Assembly: GCF_000613245.1 (NCBI RefSeq)
Contig: NZ_HG964937.1
Location: 1,155,177-1,219,176, forward strand
Source of the DNA: Mycobacterium asiaticum DSM 44297
GTDB lineage: Bacteria; Actinomycetota; Actinomycetes; Mycobacteriales; Mycobacteriaceae
Reading direction: 5' to 3'
Length of the DNA stretch: 64,000 nt
Positions 1-8,496 of this stretch are shown here, piece after piece. The first letter of the stretch is position 1, and every line of letters begins with the position of its first letter. Under the pieces are notes generated by a model, which was not told the origin of the DNA, did no database searches, and saw only the letters and a program-made list of their open reading frames with translations. A program made the translations under genes and the position numbers.

Positions 1-363
1 GCCGTTGCCGATCAACGGGCGCCCGGTCTGGGCCACAAACGGCGCGTTGATCACGTCCAGCAGGCTCTGCAACGGCTGCGCCGCAGCGGATTCGGCCATC
101 GCGTACGAGGCCCCATTGCCGGTCAACGTCTGAACGAATTGCTGGTGAAACGCCGCGGCCTGCGCGCTCAGCGTCTGGTACTGCTGGCCGTGCGCCCCGA
201 ACAGTTCGGCGATGGCGATGGACACCTCATCCTGCGCGGCGGCGACCAGGCCCGTCGTGTGGGCCGCTGCGGCGGCGCCAGCCGACTCAAGCGTTGCGCC
301 GATCCCGGCCAAATCAGTTGCCGCACTTGCCATTAACTCCGGCATCGCGATGACAAAGGACAT
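1..363 (-). CDS. PE_PGRS family protein, N-terminal PE domain (partial, runs off the left edge)
   Basis: Read on the minus strand from the ATG at 363, the frame stays open to the window edge (121 codons). It begins MSFVIAMPELMASAATDLAG, a typical PE-domain start, and carries the alanine-rich helical pair expected of about 100 residues. The last residues, around INAPFVAQTGRPLIGNG, match the linker that precedes the glycine-rich PGRS region in PE_PGRS proteins, so the missing part is probably a PGRS repeat domain. PE domains are exported by ESX-5-type secretion to the cell surface; that is family knowledge. A purine-rich stretch (AGAGAGG) lies upstream of the ATG. It follows the flavin oxidase gene on the same strand after 130 bp. 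The PE assignment is firm. PGRS is inferred from the linker because the repeat itself is outside the window. Confidence 0.85.
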   Translation of the reverse strand, partial: MSFVIAMPELMASAATDLAGIGATLESAGAAAAAHTTGLVAAAQDEVSIAIAELFGAHGQQYQTLSAQAAAFHQQFVQTLTGNGASYAMAESAAAQPLQSLLDVINAPFVAQTGRPLIGNG

Positions 364-493
364 TTCAGGGCCTCTCTATGAGTCATGGCTTTATCGCCAG
401 ACCGCCGTCGATCTGGTGAATCTTTGGAGAGTTGGGTGTTATGGCCCCGAAAGGTTGTGCACTGCCTCGGGGCCGACTGGGCCGACTAGCTGA

Positions 494-1867
494 CTACGCC
501 GGACGAATGTTCTGGTTGATGTGAAACACGTTTTGCGGGTCGTATTCCGCCTTGATCTCGCTGAGCCGGGTGTAGTTCGGGCCGTAGCTGGCGCGGACGC
601 GGTCCTGCCCCTCGTCCATCATGAAGTTCACGTAAGCGGCGCCGGCCGAATACGGGTGGGTCGCGTTCCAGTAGTCGCCTGACCAGCTGCGCAGGGTCTC
701 CGCGCTGGCGGGGTCGGGGTCGACCCCCGCAATGACCTGAGAAAACGTGACGTCCCGGTGTGCGAATGCGGTGTCGGTTTGACCGACGCGATGAACCGCG
801 CCGTCGATCGGATACAGATGCATTGTGGAGTGCATGGTCGGCAGCTCTTCGCTGAATCGGGCATGGGCCGCCACGGCGCCGTCGGGGATGCTCCGGAAGA
901 AGTCACCGCGCCAATACCATTGCAGCCCTTTGGGATACAGGGCGTCAAAGGTGGACTGCAGCGCGGGATAGGGGGCGGTGCCGATGCCGTCCCAGGCCGG
1001 CTGCATCTGGCGCACCGGCGTGAAGGCTTCCTCGGCGCGGGCGGGATCGCCCGTGTAGCACCAGACCACCGCGCACGCCTTGTGTAGGTGGAAGGCCTCG
1101 GGGAAGGGTGGCGCGGGCGGAACGGTCATGGTTGCGAAGAAGCCGTACAAGTCCTCGTCCTGCGCCGGAAGGAAATCCCGGAACCAGCCGAGGATGTCGG
1201 CGGTAGCCGAGATCGGCCATGCCGTGGGACCGCAGATCACGCTCTGCATCGGGTGCAGGCGGAAGGTGAACGAGGTGACCACACCGAAGTTGCCGCCGCC
1301 ACCGCGCAACGCCCAAAACAGGTCGGGGTGCTCGGATTCGGAGGCGGTCACCTCGCGGCCATCGGCCAGCACAACCTCGGCCGCCAGGAGGTTGTCGATG
1401 GTCAGGCCGTGCTTGCGGGACAGGTACCCGTGGCCACCCCCCAGGGTGAGGCCGCCGACACCGGTGCTGGAGATGATGCCGCTCGGCGTCGCCAGGCCGT
1501 GCGCGTGGGTCGCGGCGTCCACCGCAGCCCACGTCGCACCTCCCTGGACCCGGACGGTGCGCCGGTCGGGATCCACCTCGATCCGGTTCATCGGCGCCAT
1601 GTCGATGACAAGGCCGCCCTCCACTGTTCCGAATCCGGGGCCGTTGTGGCCGCCTCCGCGGACGGCGACGTCGAGGTTCGACGTCCGCGCGAATTCCAGA
1701 GCGTTCGCGACGTCGGCGGCCGATCCGCACCGTGCGATCACGGCGGGCCGCTTGTCGATCATCGCGTTGTGCAGTGCCCGGGCCTCGTCATATCCCGGGT
1801 CATCGGGCAGGATCACCTCGCCGCCCAGTTGGCCCCGCACCTCATCTATCGCCACGTTGGTCATCAT
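494..1867 (-). CDS. FAD-linked oxidoreductase, berberine-bridge-enzyme family
   Basis: A 457-residue flavoprotein of the FAD_binding_4/BBE type. The N-terminal half has the FAD-binding signature RGGGHNG near residues 70-76, whose histidine normally carries the covalent 8-alpha-histidyl FAD bond, and LTLGGGHGYLSRKHGL near 141-156. The end has the BBE module (YGPNYTRLSEIKAEYDPQNV). Bicovalent members have a cysteine in the segment before GVGG; here it reads GIISSTGVGG with no cysteine, so a single covalent link through His74 is expected. Such enzymes oxidise alcohols, sugars or alkaloid-like compounds with O2; the substrate is unknown here. It diverges from the LuxR-type regulator at 1990. A TAGCGT -10 element sits 6 nt before its ATG, so a leaderless mRNA is likely. 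MM at the start leaves two adjacent ATGs possible. Confidence 0.9.
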   Translation of the reverse strand: MMTNVAIDEVRGQLGGEVILPDDPGYDEARALHNAMIDKRPAVIARCGSAADVANALEFARTSNLDVAVRGGGHNGPGFGTVEGGLVIDMAPMNRIEVDPDRRTVRVQGGATWAAVDAATHAHGLATPSGIISSTGVGGLTLGGGHGYLSRKHGLTIDNLLAAEVVLADGREVTASESEHPDLFWALRGGGGNFGVVTSFTFRLHPMQSVICGPTAWPISATADILGWFRDFLPAQDEDLYGFFATMTVPPAPPFPEAFHLHKACAVVWCYTGDPARAEEAFTPVRQMQPAWDGIGTAPYPALQSTFDALYPKGLQWYWRGDFFRSIPDGAVAAHARFSEELPTMHSTMHLYPIDGAVHRVGQTDTAFAHRDVTFSQVIAGVDPDPASAETLRSWSGDYWNATHPYSAGAAYVNFMMDEGQDRVRASYGPNYTRLSEIKAEYDPQNVFHINQNIRPA

Positions 1868-1873
1868 GCCTTG

Positions 1874-1879
1874 ACGCTA
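1874..1879 (-). promoter_or_regulatory. -10 element of the flavin oxidase gene (leaderless type)
   Basis: On the minus strand TAGCGT is followed by 6 nt and then the ATG at 1867. This TANNNT-N6-ATG spacing places the expected transcription start on the start codon, so no leader or Shine-Dalgarno is needed. Confidence 0.5.
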
Positions 1880-1937
1880 TGGCGCGAGACAGTGGCTCGT
1901 CATGACCACAACTAGGCATTCCTCGGGCGGACCGCGG

Positions 1938-1953
1938 TAGTCAGATCTGACTA
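1938..1953. promoter_or_regulatory. Perfect 16-bp palindrome between divergent genes, probable operator
   Basis: TAGTCAGATCTGACTA is identical to its reverse complement over all 16 bases. It lies in the 122-bp gap between the divergently transcribed flavin oxidase (ends at 1867) and the LuxR-type regulator (starts at 1990), upstream of both -10 elements. An uninterrupted palindrome of this length is the usual form of a dimeric repressor or activator site. The adjacent regulator is the obvious candidate, but its binding site is not known. Confidence 0.55.
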
Positions 1954-1977
1954 TCGACCAGCGAGCCGGGCCGCGAC

Positions 1978-1983
1978 TACGTT
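1978..1983 (+). promoter_or_regulatory. -10 element of the LuxR-type regulator gene
   Basis: TACGTT is followed by 6 nt and then the ATG at 1990. The spacing suggests a leaderless transcript and favours ATG 1990 over the in-frame TTG at 1984 or GTG at 1987. Confidence 0.45.
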
Positions 1984-1989
1984 TTGGTG

Positions 1990-4896
1990 ATGCAATGGGT
2001 GCTGCCGCCGCTTCCGGCAGAGCTGACCGCCCGGCGTGGCGGTCCGCTGGTAGGTCGCGCCGCCGAGCTCGGGGCGTTCGAGCAGGCCTGGGAACGGGTT
2101 GAGGGCGGCAAGCGGCAGGCGGTGTTCGTCGGCGGTGAGCCCGGGGCCGGAAAGACGCGCCTGGCCGCCGAGGTGGCCGGGAGGCTGGCCGACCACGGCG
2201 TCGCGGTGCTCGTCGGAAGCTCGACGGCCGACGCGGACGTCCCGTACGCGCCGTTCGCCGAGGCGCTGGATCGACTGCTGATCGCGAACCCGTCGGGTTC
2301 CCTGGCGGGAGCGCTGGCCGAGGCAGGACCACAACTACGGCGACTGACAACCGAGGTGGATCGACATCTGCCCGACGCCGGGTCCGTCGACGATGTCAAC
2401 GAGCTACGGCGTGCCCTCTTCGACGCGGTGACGGGTTTTCTGCGCCGGCTGGCGGCCGATCGCCCGATCGCGTTGATCTTTGAGGACATGCACTGGGCGC
2501 AGGTGCCGACCCTGGCGATGCTCGAACACGTGCTCATCGGCTGCGTGGATGTGCGCATGCTGGTGGTGGCTACTTTCCGCACCACCGAACCTGACCGCTC
2601 CGAAGAACTTGCGACACGGATGGCCGAACTGCACCGGTTCGACGGTGTTCGCCGTCTCGATCTCGGCGGCTTGGACACCGAGGCGATCGCCGAGTTCGTC
2701 GGCCAAACCCAACAGCTGCGTCCGCCGTCGGCGCGCACGGCCGCGGTGTTGCTGCGAGACAAGACCGGCGGCAATCCGTTCTTCCTCACCGAACTGTGCA
2801 ATCACCTGGAAATCCGTGGCGGGCTCGCCAAACTGAATGCGCATCAGAGCGTTCCGGCTTCGATCGGGGACGTCATTGCCCGCCGGCTCGGCGGGCTGGG
2901 GGTCAGCGTCCGCAACGTGATCGAGCAGGCGGCGGTACTGGGCGAAGCGTTTGATCTGCCGGCGGTGATCGCCACCAGCGAGACCGATTTGACGGCGACG
3001 CTGGCGGCTGTCGATGCGGCCGAAGCCGTCGGGCTGGTGCGGGCAGTTCCTGGTTCTGATGGCGAGTTCGCGTTCGTGCATGCGCTGACCCGGGAGGCCG
3101 TCCTGGAAGGCATGGCGGCGTCGCGGCAACGAATCATGCACGCCCGGGCGGCCGAAGCGCTGGAGGGGCGCGCCGATATCTCGCTGATTCCCCGGTTGGC
3201 CAACCACTACCTGCTCGCGCACGTACTGGGCTACCACGCCAAGGCGTTGCACTATTCGCGGAGAGCGGCTCAATTGGCCGAGCAGAGCCTGGCTTACGAG
3301 GACGCGGCGAAATGGTTTGAGCGCGCGGCGTCGCTTCCCGAACTGAGTCCCGAGGATCGGGCCCGACTGAATTTGGGTGCGGCAACAAACCACGTGCGCG
3401 CCGGTGATTTCGCCCGCGGCCGGGCCATCTACGAACGCACCACCGCGATGGACGATCCGCTCATTCGGCTAGAGGCGGCGATCGGCTACGAGGACGCGAG
3501 TTGGCGTCCCGGGCTGGCTGACTCGAAAGCCGCCGATCTACTGGCCTCGGCGCTGGAAGTCTGCGGCTTGGGCACCCAGGACCCGCTCTATGTGCGGGCT
3601 CTCGCGAGTTTCGGACGCGCGCTGGCGTTTGCCGGCGAAGCGGCACGTGCCCGAGAAGTTGGTAGCTGGGCCATCGATCGCGCCCGGGACGTCGGCGATC
3701 CAGCCGCAGTGCTGCACGCGTTGCACGCCAGCCTGTGGCACGGCTTGAGCCCGGAAATGTCTGACGTCCAGTTGGAGCGGACGGCCGAGGTGCTGGACGG
3801 GGTGCAATCACTTCGCGACTACGTCGCGCTCGGCTCGTCGTCGCACTTCCGCGCTTTGGTCAGCTACGTAGTCGGCAGACCCGACGACCTGGCCGCCTCG
3901 TCCGCCGAGCTGCACCGAGCGATACAAGCCTGCGGACAGCCCTTCTTTGGCTTCATCAGCGCGTGCGTCAAGCAGGCGCTGACCTATCTGCGTGGCGACT
4001 TCGCCGGTGCCGAGCGGTGGGCTGACATCGCACTGCAAACCGGGAACACGTTCGGCGCTGACGGGACGGAGGGCTCCTACGGCGTTCAGATGTTCATGAT
4101 CCGCCGCGAAACGGGGGACCTGAAAAGGTTCGCCGGGTTCGTGGACGGCAGCGAGACGTTCGCCGGCCGTTGGGTGCCAGGGCTGCTGGCGCTGTACACC
4201 GAGCTGGGCTGTGAACGTGGCATGACCCGCGCGCTGAATCATCTGCTCAATCGCAACCTCGGCGACCACACCGAGCAGGCGCAGTGGCCCATGGAGCTGG
4301 TATTCATGCTGGAAGCGGCCTTGGAACTGGGCAATCGCGAAGCCGTGCACGCGCTGCGTCCGTACGTCGCCCGCTATGCCGGCAAGAATTTGGCGGCCGG
4401 ACAGTTTGTCGCCTTGTTCGGCAGTGCCGACCGATATCTCGCCCGGATCGCGGCGCTGAACGGTGACGCCGACGCCGCCGAGCGTCACTTCGCTGCGGCG
4501 CTTGAGATGGATCGGCGGATGGGCGCGGCGGTACATGTCGCGGAGACTTTGGCCCGCCACGCGCTATTCGCGGCGTCCGGTGGTTGCACCGACCAGGCGC
4601 GACGCCTTGCCGAACAGGCGCGTGAGGTCGCGTCGCCGATCGGCCAATCCCGGGTGCTCGATTTGGTGGATCCGCTGCTGACATCGGTACCGCAGGGCCC
4701 TGATGGCCTCAGTGACCGGGAGATCGAAGTGCTTCGGCTACTGGCCGAGGGATTGAGCAATCGCGCGATCGGGGAGCGCCTTTTCATCAGCACCAACACC
4801 GCCGCCAACCATGTCCGCAGCATCCTGATCAAGACCGGCGCGGCAAACCGTACTCAGGCGGCGATGTACGCCACCGAGCACGAGCTGCTCGGGTGA
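1990..4896 (+). CDS. Large ATP-binding LuxR-family transcriptional regulator (LAL/STAND type)
   Basis: A 968-residue regulator. Near the N-terminus GGEPGAGKTRL (about residues 48-58) is a Walker A motif of an AAA_16/STAND ATPase, and ALIFEDMHWAQ further on is the Walker B region. The middle 500 residues are helical and alanine-rich, as in the TPR-like sensor region of this class. The last 65 residues form a LuxR helix-turn-helix: LSDREIEVLRLLAEGLSNRAI followed by ISTNTAANHVRSIL. The length is typical of mycobacterial LuxR ATPases. It diverges from the flavin oxidase gene across a 16-bp perfect palindrome, so control of that enzyme or of itself is plausible but inferred. The signal it senses is unknown. 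The start was chosen from the -10 spacing; TTG 1984 and GTG 1987 are alternatives adding one or two residues. Confidence 0.9.
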   Translation: MQWVLPPLPAELTARRGGPLVGRAAELGAFEQAWERVEGGKRQAVFVGGEPGAGKTRLAAEVAGRLADHGVAVLVGSSTADADVPYAPFAEALDRLLIANPSGSLAGALAEAGPQLRRLTTEVDRHLPDAGSVDDVNELRRALFDAVTGFLRRLAADRPIALIFEDMHWAQVPTLAMLEHVLIGCVDVRMLVVATFRTTEPDRSEELATRMAELHRFDGVRRLDLGGLDTEAIAEFVGQTQQLRPPSARTAAVLLRDKTGGNPFFLTELCNHLEIRGGLAKLNAHQSVPASIGDVIARRLGGLGVSVRNVIEQAAVLGEAFDLPAVIATSETDLTATLAAVDAAEAVGLVRAVPGSDGEFAFVHALTREAVLEGMAASRQRIMHARAAEALEGRADISLIPRLANHYLLAHVLGYHAKALHYSRRAAQLAEQSLAYEDAAKWFERAASLPELSPEDRARLNLGAATNHVRAGDFARGRAIYERTTAMDDPLIRLEAAIGYEDASWRPGLADSKAADLLASALEVCGLGTQDPLYVRALASFGRALAFAGEAARAREVGSWAIDRARDVGDPAAVLHALHASLWHGLSPEMSDVQLERTAEVLDGVQSLRDYVALGSSSHFRALVSYVVGRPDDLAASSAELHRAIQACGQPFFGFISACVKQALTYLRGDFAGAERWADIALQTGNTFGADGTEGSYGVQMFMIRRETGDLKRFAGFVDGSETFAGRWVPGLLALYTELGCERGMTRALNHLLNRNLGDHTEQAQWPMELVFMLEAALELGNREAVHALRPYVARYAGKNLAAGQFVALFGSADRYLARIAALNGDADAAERHFAAALEMDRRMGAAVHVAETLARHALFAASGGCTDQARRLAEQAREVASPIGQSRVLDLVDPLLTSVPQGPDGLSDREIEVLRLLAEGLSNRAIGERLFISTNTAANHVRSILIKTGAANRTQAAMYATEHELLG

Positions 4897-4899
4897 AGT

Positions 4900-5169
4900 T
4901 CAGATACTGGAAAATGCGCCATCCGACATGATGCGATTGCTTACCTCGACAACGACATCGGCGGGCAGACCGGCCCGAGCGGCCGCGGTTTTGATGGCCT
5001 CCGGCGACGGCGCCTCATAAAGGCAATAGGTCTTTCGCTTGTCCGCCGAAAGGAACGAGTAGAGCCAGCGAACGCCCTCCTCGGCATTGATGCGATTGAT
5101 TCCGTCGACGGCGTCGAGGGTGGGCTCCAGGACCTCCGCGTAGTTGCGCTCGATCATGAATATCGGCAC
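4900..5169 (-). CDS. DUF4242 small protein
   Basis: An 89-residue protein starting at GTG 5169 with VPIFMIERNYAEV. The open frame continues upstream, but a clear Shine-Dalgarno (AAGAGGAGTTC) sits just before this GTG and the family begins with this short beta strand, so the longer frame is rejected. The sequence has the DUF4242 pattern: INAEEGVRWLYSF, then YCLYEAPSPEAIKTAAARAG and VVEVSNRI. These are small ferredoxin-like alpha/beta proteins, sometimes called nickel-binding-like, with no established function. Its stop lies 3 bp past the end of the LuxR gene, so the two are convergent. Upstream it diverges from hisE, separated by a repeat element. Confidence 0.85.
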   Translation of the reverse strand: MPIFMIERNYAEVLEPTLDAVDGINRINAEEGVRWLYSFLSADKRKTYCLYEAPSPEAIKTAAARAGLPADVVVEVSNRIMSDGAFSSI

Positions 5170-5282
5170 GGTGAACTCCTCTTGATCGGCCGGGCGTGCG
5201 TTGAACCTACCTGGGCTGTGTCGGTCTGGACCAACATTCGCCGTTGCGAGGCGGACGCCCACGCCACCTGTCTCCGCATTGC

Positions 5283-5345
5283 CGCGAGCGTGCGCAGATT
5301 GCCGGCGACACGCCGCTGCGGCCGGCATTCCGCGCACCTTCGCGG
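5283..5345. repeat. 63-bp imperfect palindromic repeat, copy 1
   Basis: A 63-bp unit starting CGCGAGCGTGCGCAGATTGC aligns without gaps to 28865-28927, with 50 of 63 identical positions counted by hand. Its two ends are partly complementary (CCGCGAGCGTGCGC against CCGCGAAGGTGCGC), so it could fold into a hairpin. It lies between the divergent DUF4242 gene and hisE. Confidence 0.6.
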
Positions 5346-5386
5346 GACGGCTTGAGCTAAACCAAAGTGACTTCGCTGACCGGCAC

Positions 5387-5668
5387 GTGAAACAATCGCT
5401 GGCCGTGAAGACCTTCGAGGATCTGTTCGCCGAACTCGGCGAGCGCGCCCGCACCCGGCCGGCCGGCAGTGCGACCGTGGCCGCGCTGGACGCCGGGGTG
5501 CATACGCTCGGCAAGAAGATCCTGGAGGAGGCCGGTGAGGTGTGGCTGGCCGCCGAGCATGAGCCAGACGAGGCGCTGGCCGAGGAAATCAGCCAGCTGT
5601 TGTACTGGACGCAAGTGTTGATGATTTCCCGCGGGCTGTCCCTCGACGACGTCTACCGGAAACTGTGA
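5387..5668 (+). CDS. hisE: Phosphoribosyl-ATP pyrophosphatase HisE
   Basis: A 93-residue enzyme that hydrolyses phosphoribosyl-ATP to phosphoribosyl-AMP, step 2 of histidine synthesis, in the cytoplasm. The sequence from GTG 5387 (VKQSLAVKTFEDLFAELGE) matches my memory of M. tuberculosis HisE almost residue for residue and has the same length. The motifs KILEEAGEVWLAAEH and EISQLLYW belong to the all-alpha MazG-like fold, whose acidic residues bind Mg2+. An upstream in-frame extension to 5201 is rejected because it runs through the palindromic repeat. The stop overlaps a GTG of the hisG frame, so the pair is translationally coupled or nearly so. Confidence 0.95.
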   Translation: MKQSLAVKTFEDLFAELGERARTRPAGSATVAALDAGVHTLGKKILEEAGEVWLAAEHEPDEALAEEISQLLYWTQVLMISRGLSLDDVYRKL

Positions 5669-5670
5669 AC

Positions 5671-6522
5671 ATGCTGCGAGTCGCGGTGCCCAACAAGGGG
5701 GCGCTGAGTGAGCCGGCCACCGAAATCCTTTCCGAGGCCGGCTACCGTCGACGCACCGATCCCAAAGATCTGACCGTCATCGACCCCACCAACAATGTCG
5801 AGTTCTTTTTCCTTCGTCCCAAGGACATCGCCATTTATGTGGGGTCGGGAGAACTCGACTTTGGTATCACCGGACGTGACCTGGCGCTGGATTCCGATGC
5901 GCCAGTGCGGGAACGGCTAGCCCTGGGCTTCGGGTCGTCAAGGTTTCGGTATGCTGGACCCGCCGGCCGGGATTGGACGGTCGCCGACCTGGCAGGCAAG
6001 CGGATCGCCACCGCATACCCGAACCTGGTTCGAAAAGATCTGGCCGCGAAAGGGATTGACGCGACCGTCATCAGGCTGGACGGTGCCGTAGAAATCTCCG
6101 TGCAACTCGGGGTTGCCGACGCCATCGCCGACGTGGTGGGCTCGGGTCGCACGCTGAGTCTGCACAATCTCGTCGCTTTCGGTGAGCCGCTTTGCGATTC
6201 GGAAGCGGTGTTGATCGAGCGAGTCGACCATGATGGCGAAACCGCTTCTGCCCGCGAACAATTGGTGGCCCGAGTGCAAGGCGTGGTGTTCGGCCAGCAG
6301 TATCTGATGCTCGACTATGACTGCCCGCGCTCGGCATTGGACCGCGCCACGGCGGTGACCCCGGGGTTGGAGTCCCCGACCATCGCCCCGCTTGCCGACC
6401 CGGATTGGGTTGCGGTGCGTGCGTTGGTGCCCCGCCGCGACGTCAACGGAATCATGGACGAACTCGCCGCGATCGGGGCCAAAGCGATCCTGGCTTCCGA
6501 CATCAGATTCTGCCGATTCTGA
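5671..6522 (+). CDS. hisG: ATP phosphoribosyltransferase HisG (long form)
   Basis: A 283-residue enzyme that joins ATP and PRPP, the committed and feedback-controlled first step of histidine synthesis. MLRVAVPNKGALSEPA opens the type I PBP-like catalytic fold. GVADAIADVVGSGRTL is the PRPP-binding region. The last 75 residues (LADPDWVAVRALVPRRDVNGI) form the C-terminal ACT-like histidine-binding domain of hexameric long-form HisG. ATG 5671 gives the length known from M. tuberculosis; GTG 5665, which overlaps the hisE stop, is an alternative adding two residues. Encoded with hisE as in other mycobacteria. Confidence 0.95.
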   Translation: MLRVAVPNKGALSEPATEILSEAGYRRRTDPKDLTVIDPTNNVEFFFLRPKDIAIYVGSGELDFGITGRDLALDSDAPVRERLALGFGSSRFRYAGPAGRDWTVADLAGKRIATAYPNLVRKDLAAKGIDATVIRLDGAVEISVQLGVADAIADVVGSGRTLSLHNLVAFGEPLCDSEAVLIERVDHDGETASAREQLVARVQGVVFGQQYLMLDYDCPRSALDRATAVTPGLESPTIAPLADPDWVAVRALVPRRDVNGIMDELAAIGAKAILASDIRFCRF

Positions 6523-6628
6523 ACAGGTGCCAGCGCGGTTGCTGTGTTAGCGTCCGCTGGAACCCGCGACCCCCCGCGCGGTTCTCGTCATCGCCGCTGG
6601 GCCGGCGCCTGTCCCAGGAGGGATCGCT

Positions 6629-7111
6629 GTGACACACATTCTCGTTCTGTTGTTGGCGTTGTTGCTTGGTGTCGTCGCCGGGCTGCGGTCGTTGACGGCT
6701 CCCGCCGCGGTCGCATGGGCCGTCTTCCTCACTTGGCTCAACCTGCACGGAACGTGGGCCTCGTGGGTCGGCAATCTGGTGACCGTCATCATCCTTACCG
6801 TTCTCGCCATCGGCGAATTGATCAACGACAAACTTCCCAAGACGCCGCCGCGCACCGCGCCGCCGGTGTTTGCGGTGCGGCTGATCATGGGCGGGTTCGC
6901 CGGTGCGGTACTCGGCACCGCCTGGGGTTACAAGTGGGGCTCATTGGGTGCCGGAGTTGTCGGCGCCGTGCTGGGCACCCTCGGCGGCTTCCGAGCTCGC
7001 CGGGCGCTGGTCGCCAAGAATGGCGGCAAAGACTTGCCGATTGCGCTGCTTGAGGATTCGGTGGCGGTGCTGGGCGCCTTCGCCATCGTTGCCGCGGCGG
7101 CCGCTCTGTGA
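6629..7111 (+). CDS. DUF4126 integral membrane protein (Rv2120c-like)
   Basis: A 160-residue membrane protein. Hydrophobic segments occur at roughly residues 1-20 (ILVLLLALLLGVVAGLRS), 35-55, 85-120 (glycine-rich) and 140-160 (VLGAFAIVAAAAAL). The early LRSLTAPAAVAWA segment and the glycine-rich stretch fit DUF4126. The GTG start at 6629 is preceded by AGGAGGGAT. Its position after hisG matches Rv2120c. Its stop overlaps the GTG of the next gene in a GTGA arrangement, so it is translationally coupled to the flavin reductase. Function unknown. The 106 bp between hisG and this gene hold no other open frame I would support. Confidence 0.85.
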   Translation: MTHILVLLLALLLGVVAGLRSLTAPAAVAWAVFLTWLNLHGTWASWVGNLVTVIILTVLAIGELINDKLPKTPPRTAPPVFAVRLIMGGFAGAVLGTAWGYKWGSLGAGVVGAVLGTLGGFRARRALVAKNGGKDLPIALLEDSVAVLGAFAIVAAAAAL

Positions 7112-8496
7112 CCGAAGGGTCCTCGGGGGCAAAGACCTTCGACGCGATCGTCGTCGGTGCCGGACAGGCCGGTCCGCCTTTGGCGGGCCGCCTCACCGCC
7201 GCGGGACAGCGCGTCGCCGTCATCGAACGCCAACACGTCGGCGGCACGTGCGTCAACTACGGATGCATCCCCACCAAGACGTTGGTGGCCAGCGCCCACG
7301 CCGCGCACCTGGCGCGCCGCGGTGCCGAATACGGGGTGGGGACCGGTCCGGTCAGTGTCGACATGGCTAAGGTCAAGGCCCGCAAAGACGACATCATGCT
7401 CAAGGACCGCAGCGGCGTTCAGGCCTGGCTGGACGGCATGGACAACTGCACCGTCTTTCGCGGGCACGCCCGCTTCACCGATCCGCACACCATCCGGGTC
7501 GGCGACGAGCTGCTGAGCGCCGACCGGATCTTTCTCAATGTCGGTGGCCGGGCGGTGGTGCCCGACATCCCCGGGCTCTCCGAGGTCGAGTACCTGACCA
7601 ACGTGTCCGTGCTGGAGCTCGACACGGTGCCCGAGCATCTGGTCATTGTGGGCGGCAGCTACATCGCGCTCGAGTTTGCGCAGATGTACCGCCGCTTCGG
7701 CGCCCGGGTCACCGTCGTGGAACGCGGCGCGCGCCTGGCCTCCCGCGAGGACGAGGACGTTTCGACCACCATCAGGGAAATCCTGGAAGCCGAGGGCATC
7801 GACGTCATCACCGGCGCGGATGACGTTCGCGTTATCAAGCGCGACAGCGGTTTCGAGTTGACCCCCGGTGCCGGCGCGGCGCCCATAGCGGGCAGTCACC
7901 TGCTGCTGGCGGTGGGCCGCCAGCCCAACACCGACGACCTGGGCCTCGAGGCGGCCGGTGTGCAGACCGACGCCCGCGGCTACATCGTCGTCGACGATCA
8001 ACTGCGCACCAACGTCGAGCACATCTGGGCCATGGGCGACTGCAACGGCAAGGGCGCCTTCACCCACACCTCCTACAACGACTTCGAAATCGTGGCGGCC
8101 AACCTGCTTGATGACGACCCTCGCCGGGTCAGTGACCGCATCACCACCTATGCGCTCTATATCGACCCGCCGCTGGGACGGGCCGGCCTGACCGTGGACC
8201 AGGTCCGCAAGTCGGGCCGCAAGGCGCTGGTCGGTAAGCGGCCGATGACCCGGGTCGGCCGGGCCGTGGAAAAGGGTGAGACGCAAGGGTTTATGAAGGT
8301 CGTGGTGGATGCCGAAACCGACGAGATCCTCGGCGCGGCGGTCTTCGGAGTGGGCGGCGACGAAGCGATCCACTGCATCCTCGACGTGATGTCGGCCAAG
8401 GCCCCGTACACCACACTGTCGCGCACGATGCATATCCACCCGACGGTCAGCGAGCTGATTCCCACTGTCCTGCAGGAGATGTCGCCGCTCGACTAG
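7108..8496 (+). CDS. Class I pyridine nucleotide-disulfide oxidoreductase (mercuric reductase/RclA-like)
   Basis: A 462-residue flavoprotein. AIVVGAGQAGPPLA near residue 15 binds FAD. The redox-active pair is in GGTCVNYGCIPTK (Cys-X4-Cys). VIVGGSYIALEFAQ is the NAD(P) Rossmann motif, HIWAMGDC is the second FAD contact, and HIHPTVSELIPTV near the end supplies the His-Glu pair of the dimer interface. It lacks both the N-terminal heavy-metal domain and the C-terminal cysteine pair of true MerA, so a reductase for another substrate is likelier. The GTG start overlaps the stop of the DUF4126 gene by four bases. I recall no counterpart between Rv2120c and Rv2119 in M. tuberculosis, so this looks like a lineage-specific gain or a loss there. 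Confidence 0.88.
   Translation: MTEGSSGAKTFDAIVVGAGQAGPPLAGRLTAAGQRVAVIERQHVGGTCVNYGCIPTKTLVASAHAAHLARRGAEYGVGTGPVSVDMAKVKARKDDIMLKDRSGVQAWLDGMDNCTVFRGHARFTDPHTIRVGDELLSADRIFLNVGGRAVVPDIPGLSEVEYLTNVSVLELDTVPEHLVIVGGSYIALEFAQMYRRFGARVTVVERGARLASREDEDVSTTIREILEAEGIDVITGADDVRVIKRDSGFELTPGAGAAPIAGSHLLLAVGRQPNTDDLGLEAAGVQTDARGYIVVDDQLRTNVEHIWAMGDCNGKGAFTHTSYNDFEIVAANLLDDDPRRVSDRITTYALYIDPPLGRAGLTVDQVRKSGRKALVGKRPMTRVGRAVEKGETQGFMKVVVDAETDEILGAAVFGVGGDEAIHCILDVMSAKAPYTTLSRTMHIHPTVSELIPTVLQEMSPLD

Noticed and set aside
6928..8439. 503-codon minus-strand open frame opposite the flavin reductase
   Set aside because: The plus strand carries every motif of a disulfide reductase. The antisense translation has none.
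7108..8496. Assignment as mercuric reductase MerA
   Set aside because: The N-terminal metal-binding domain, the C-terminal Cys pair and neighbouring mer genes are absent.
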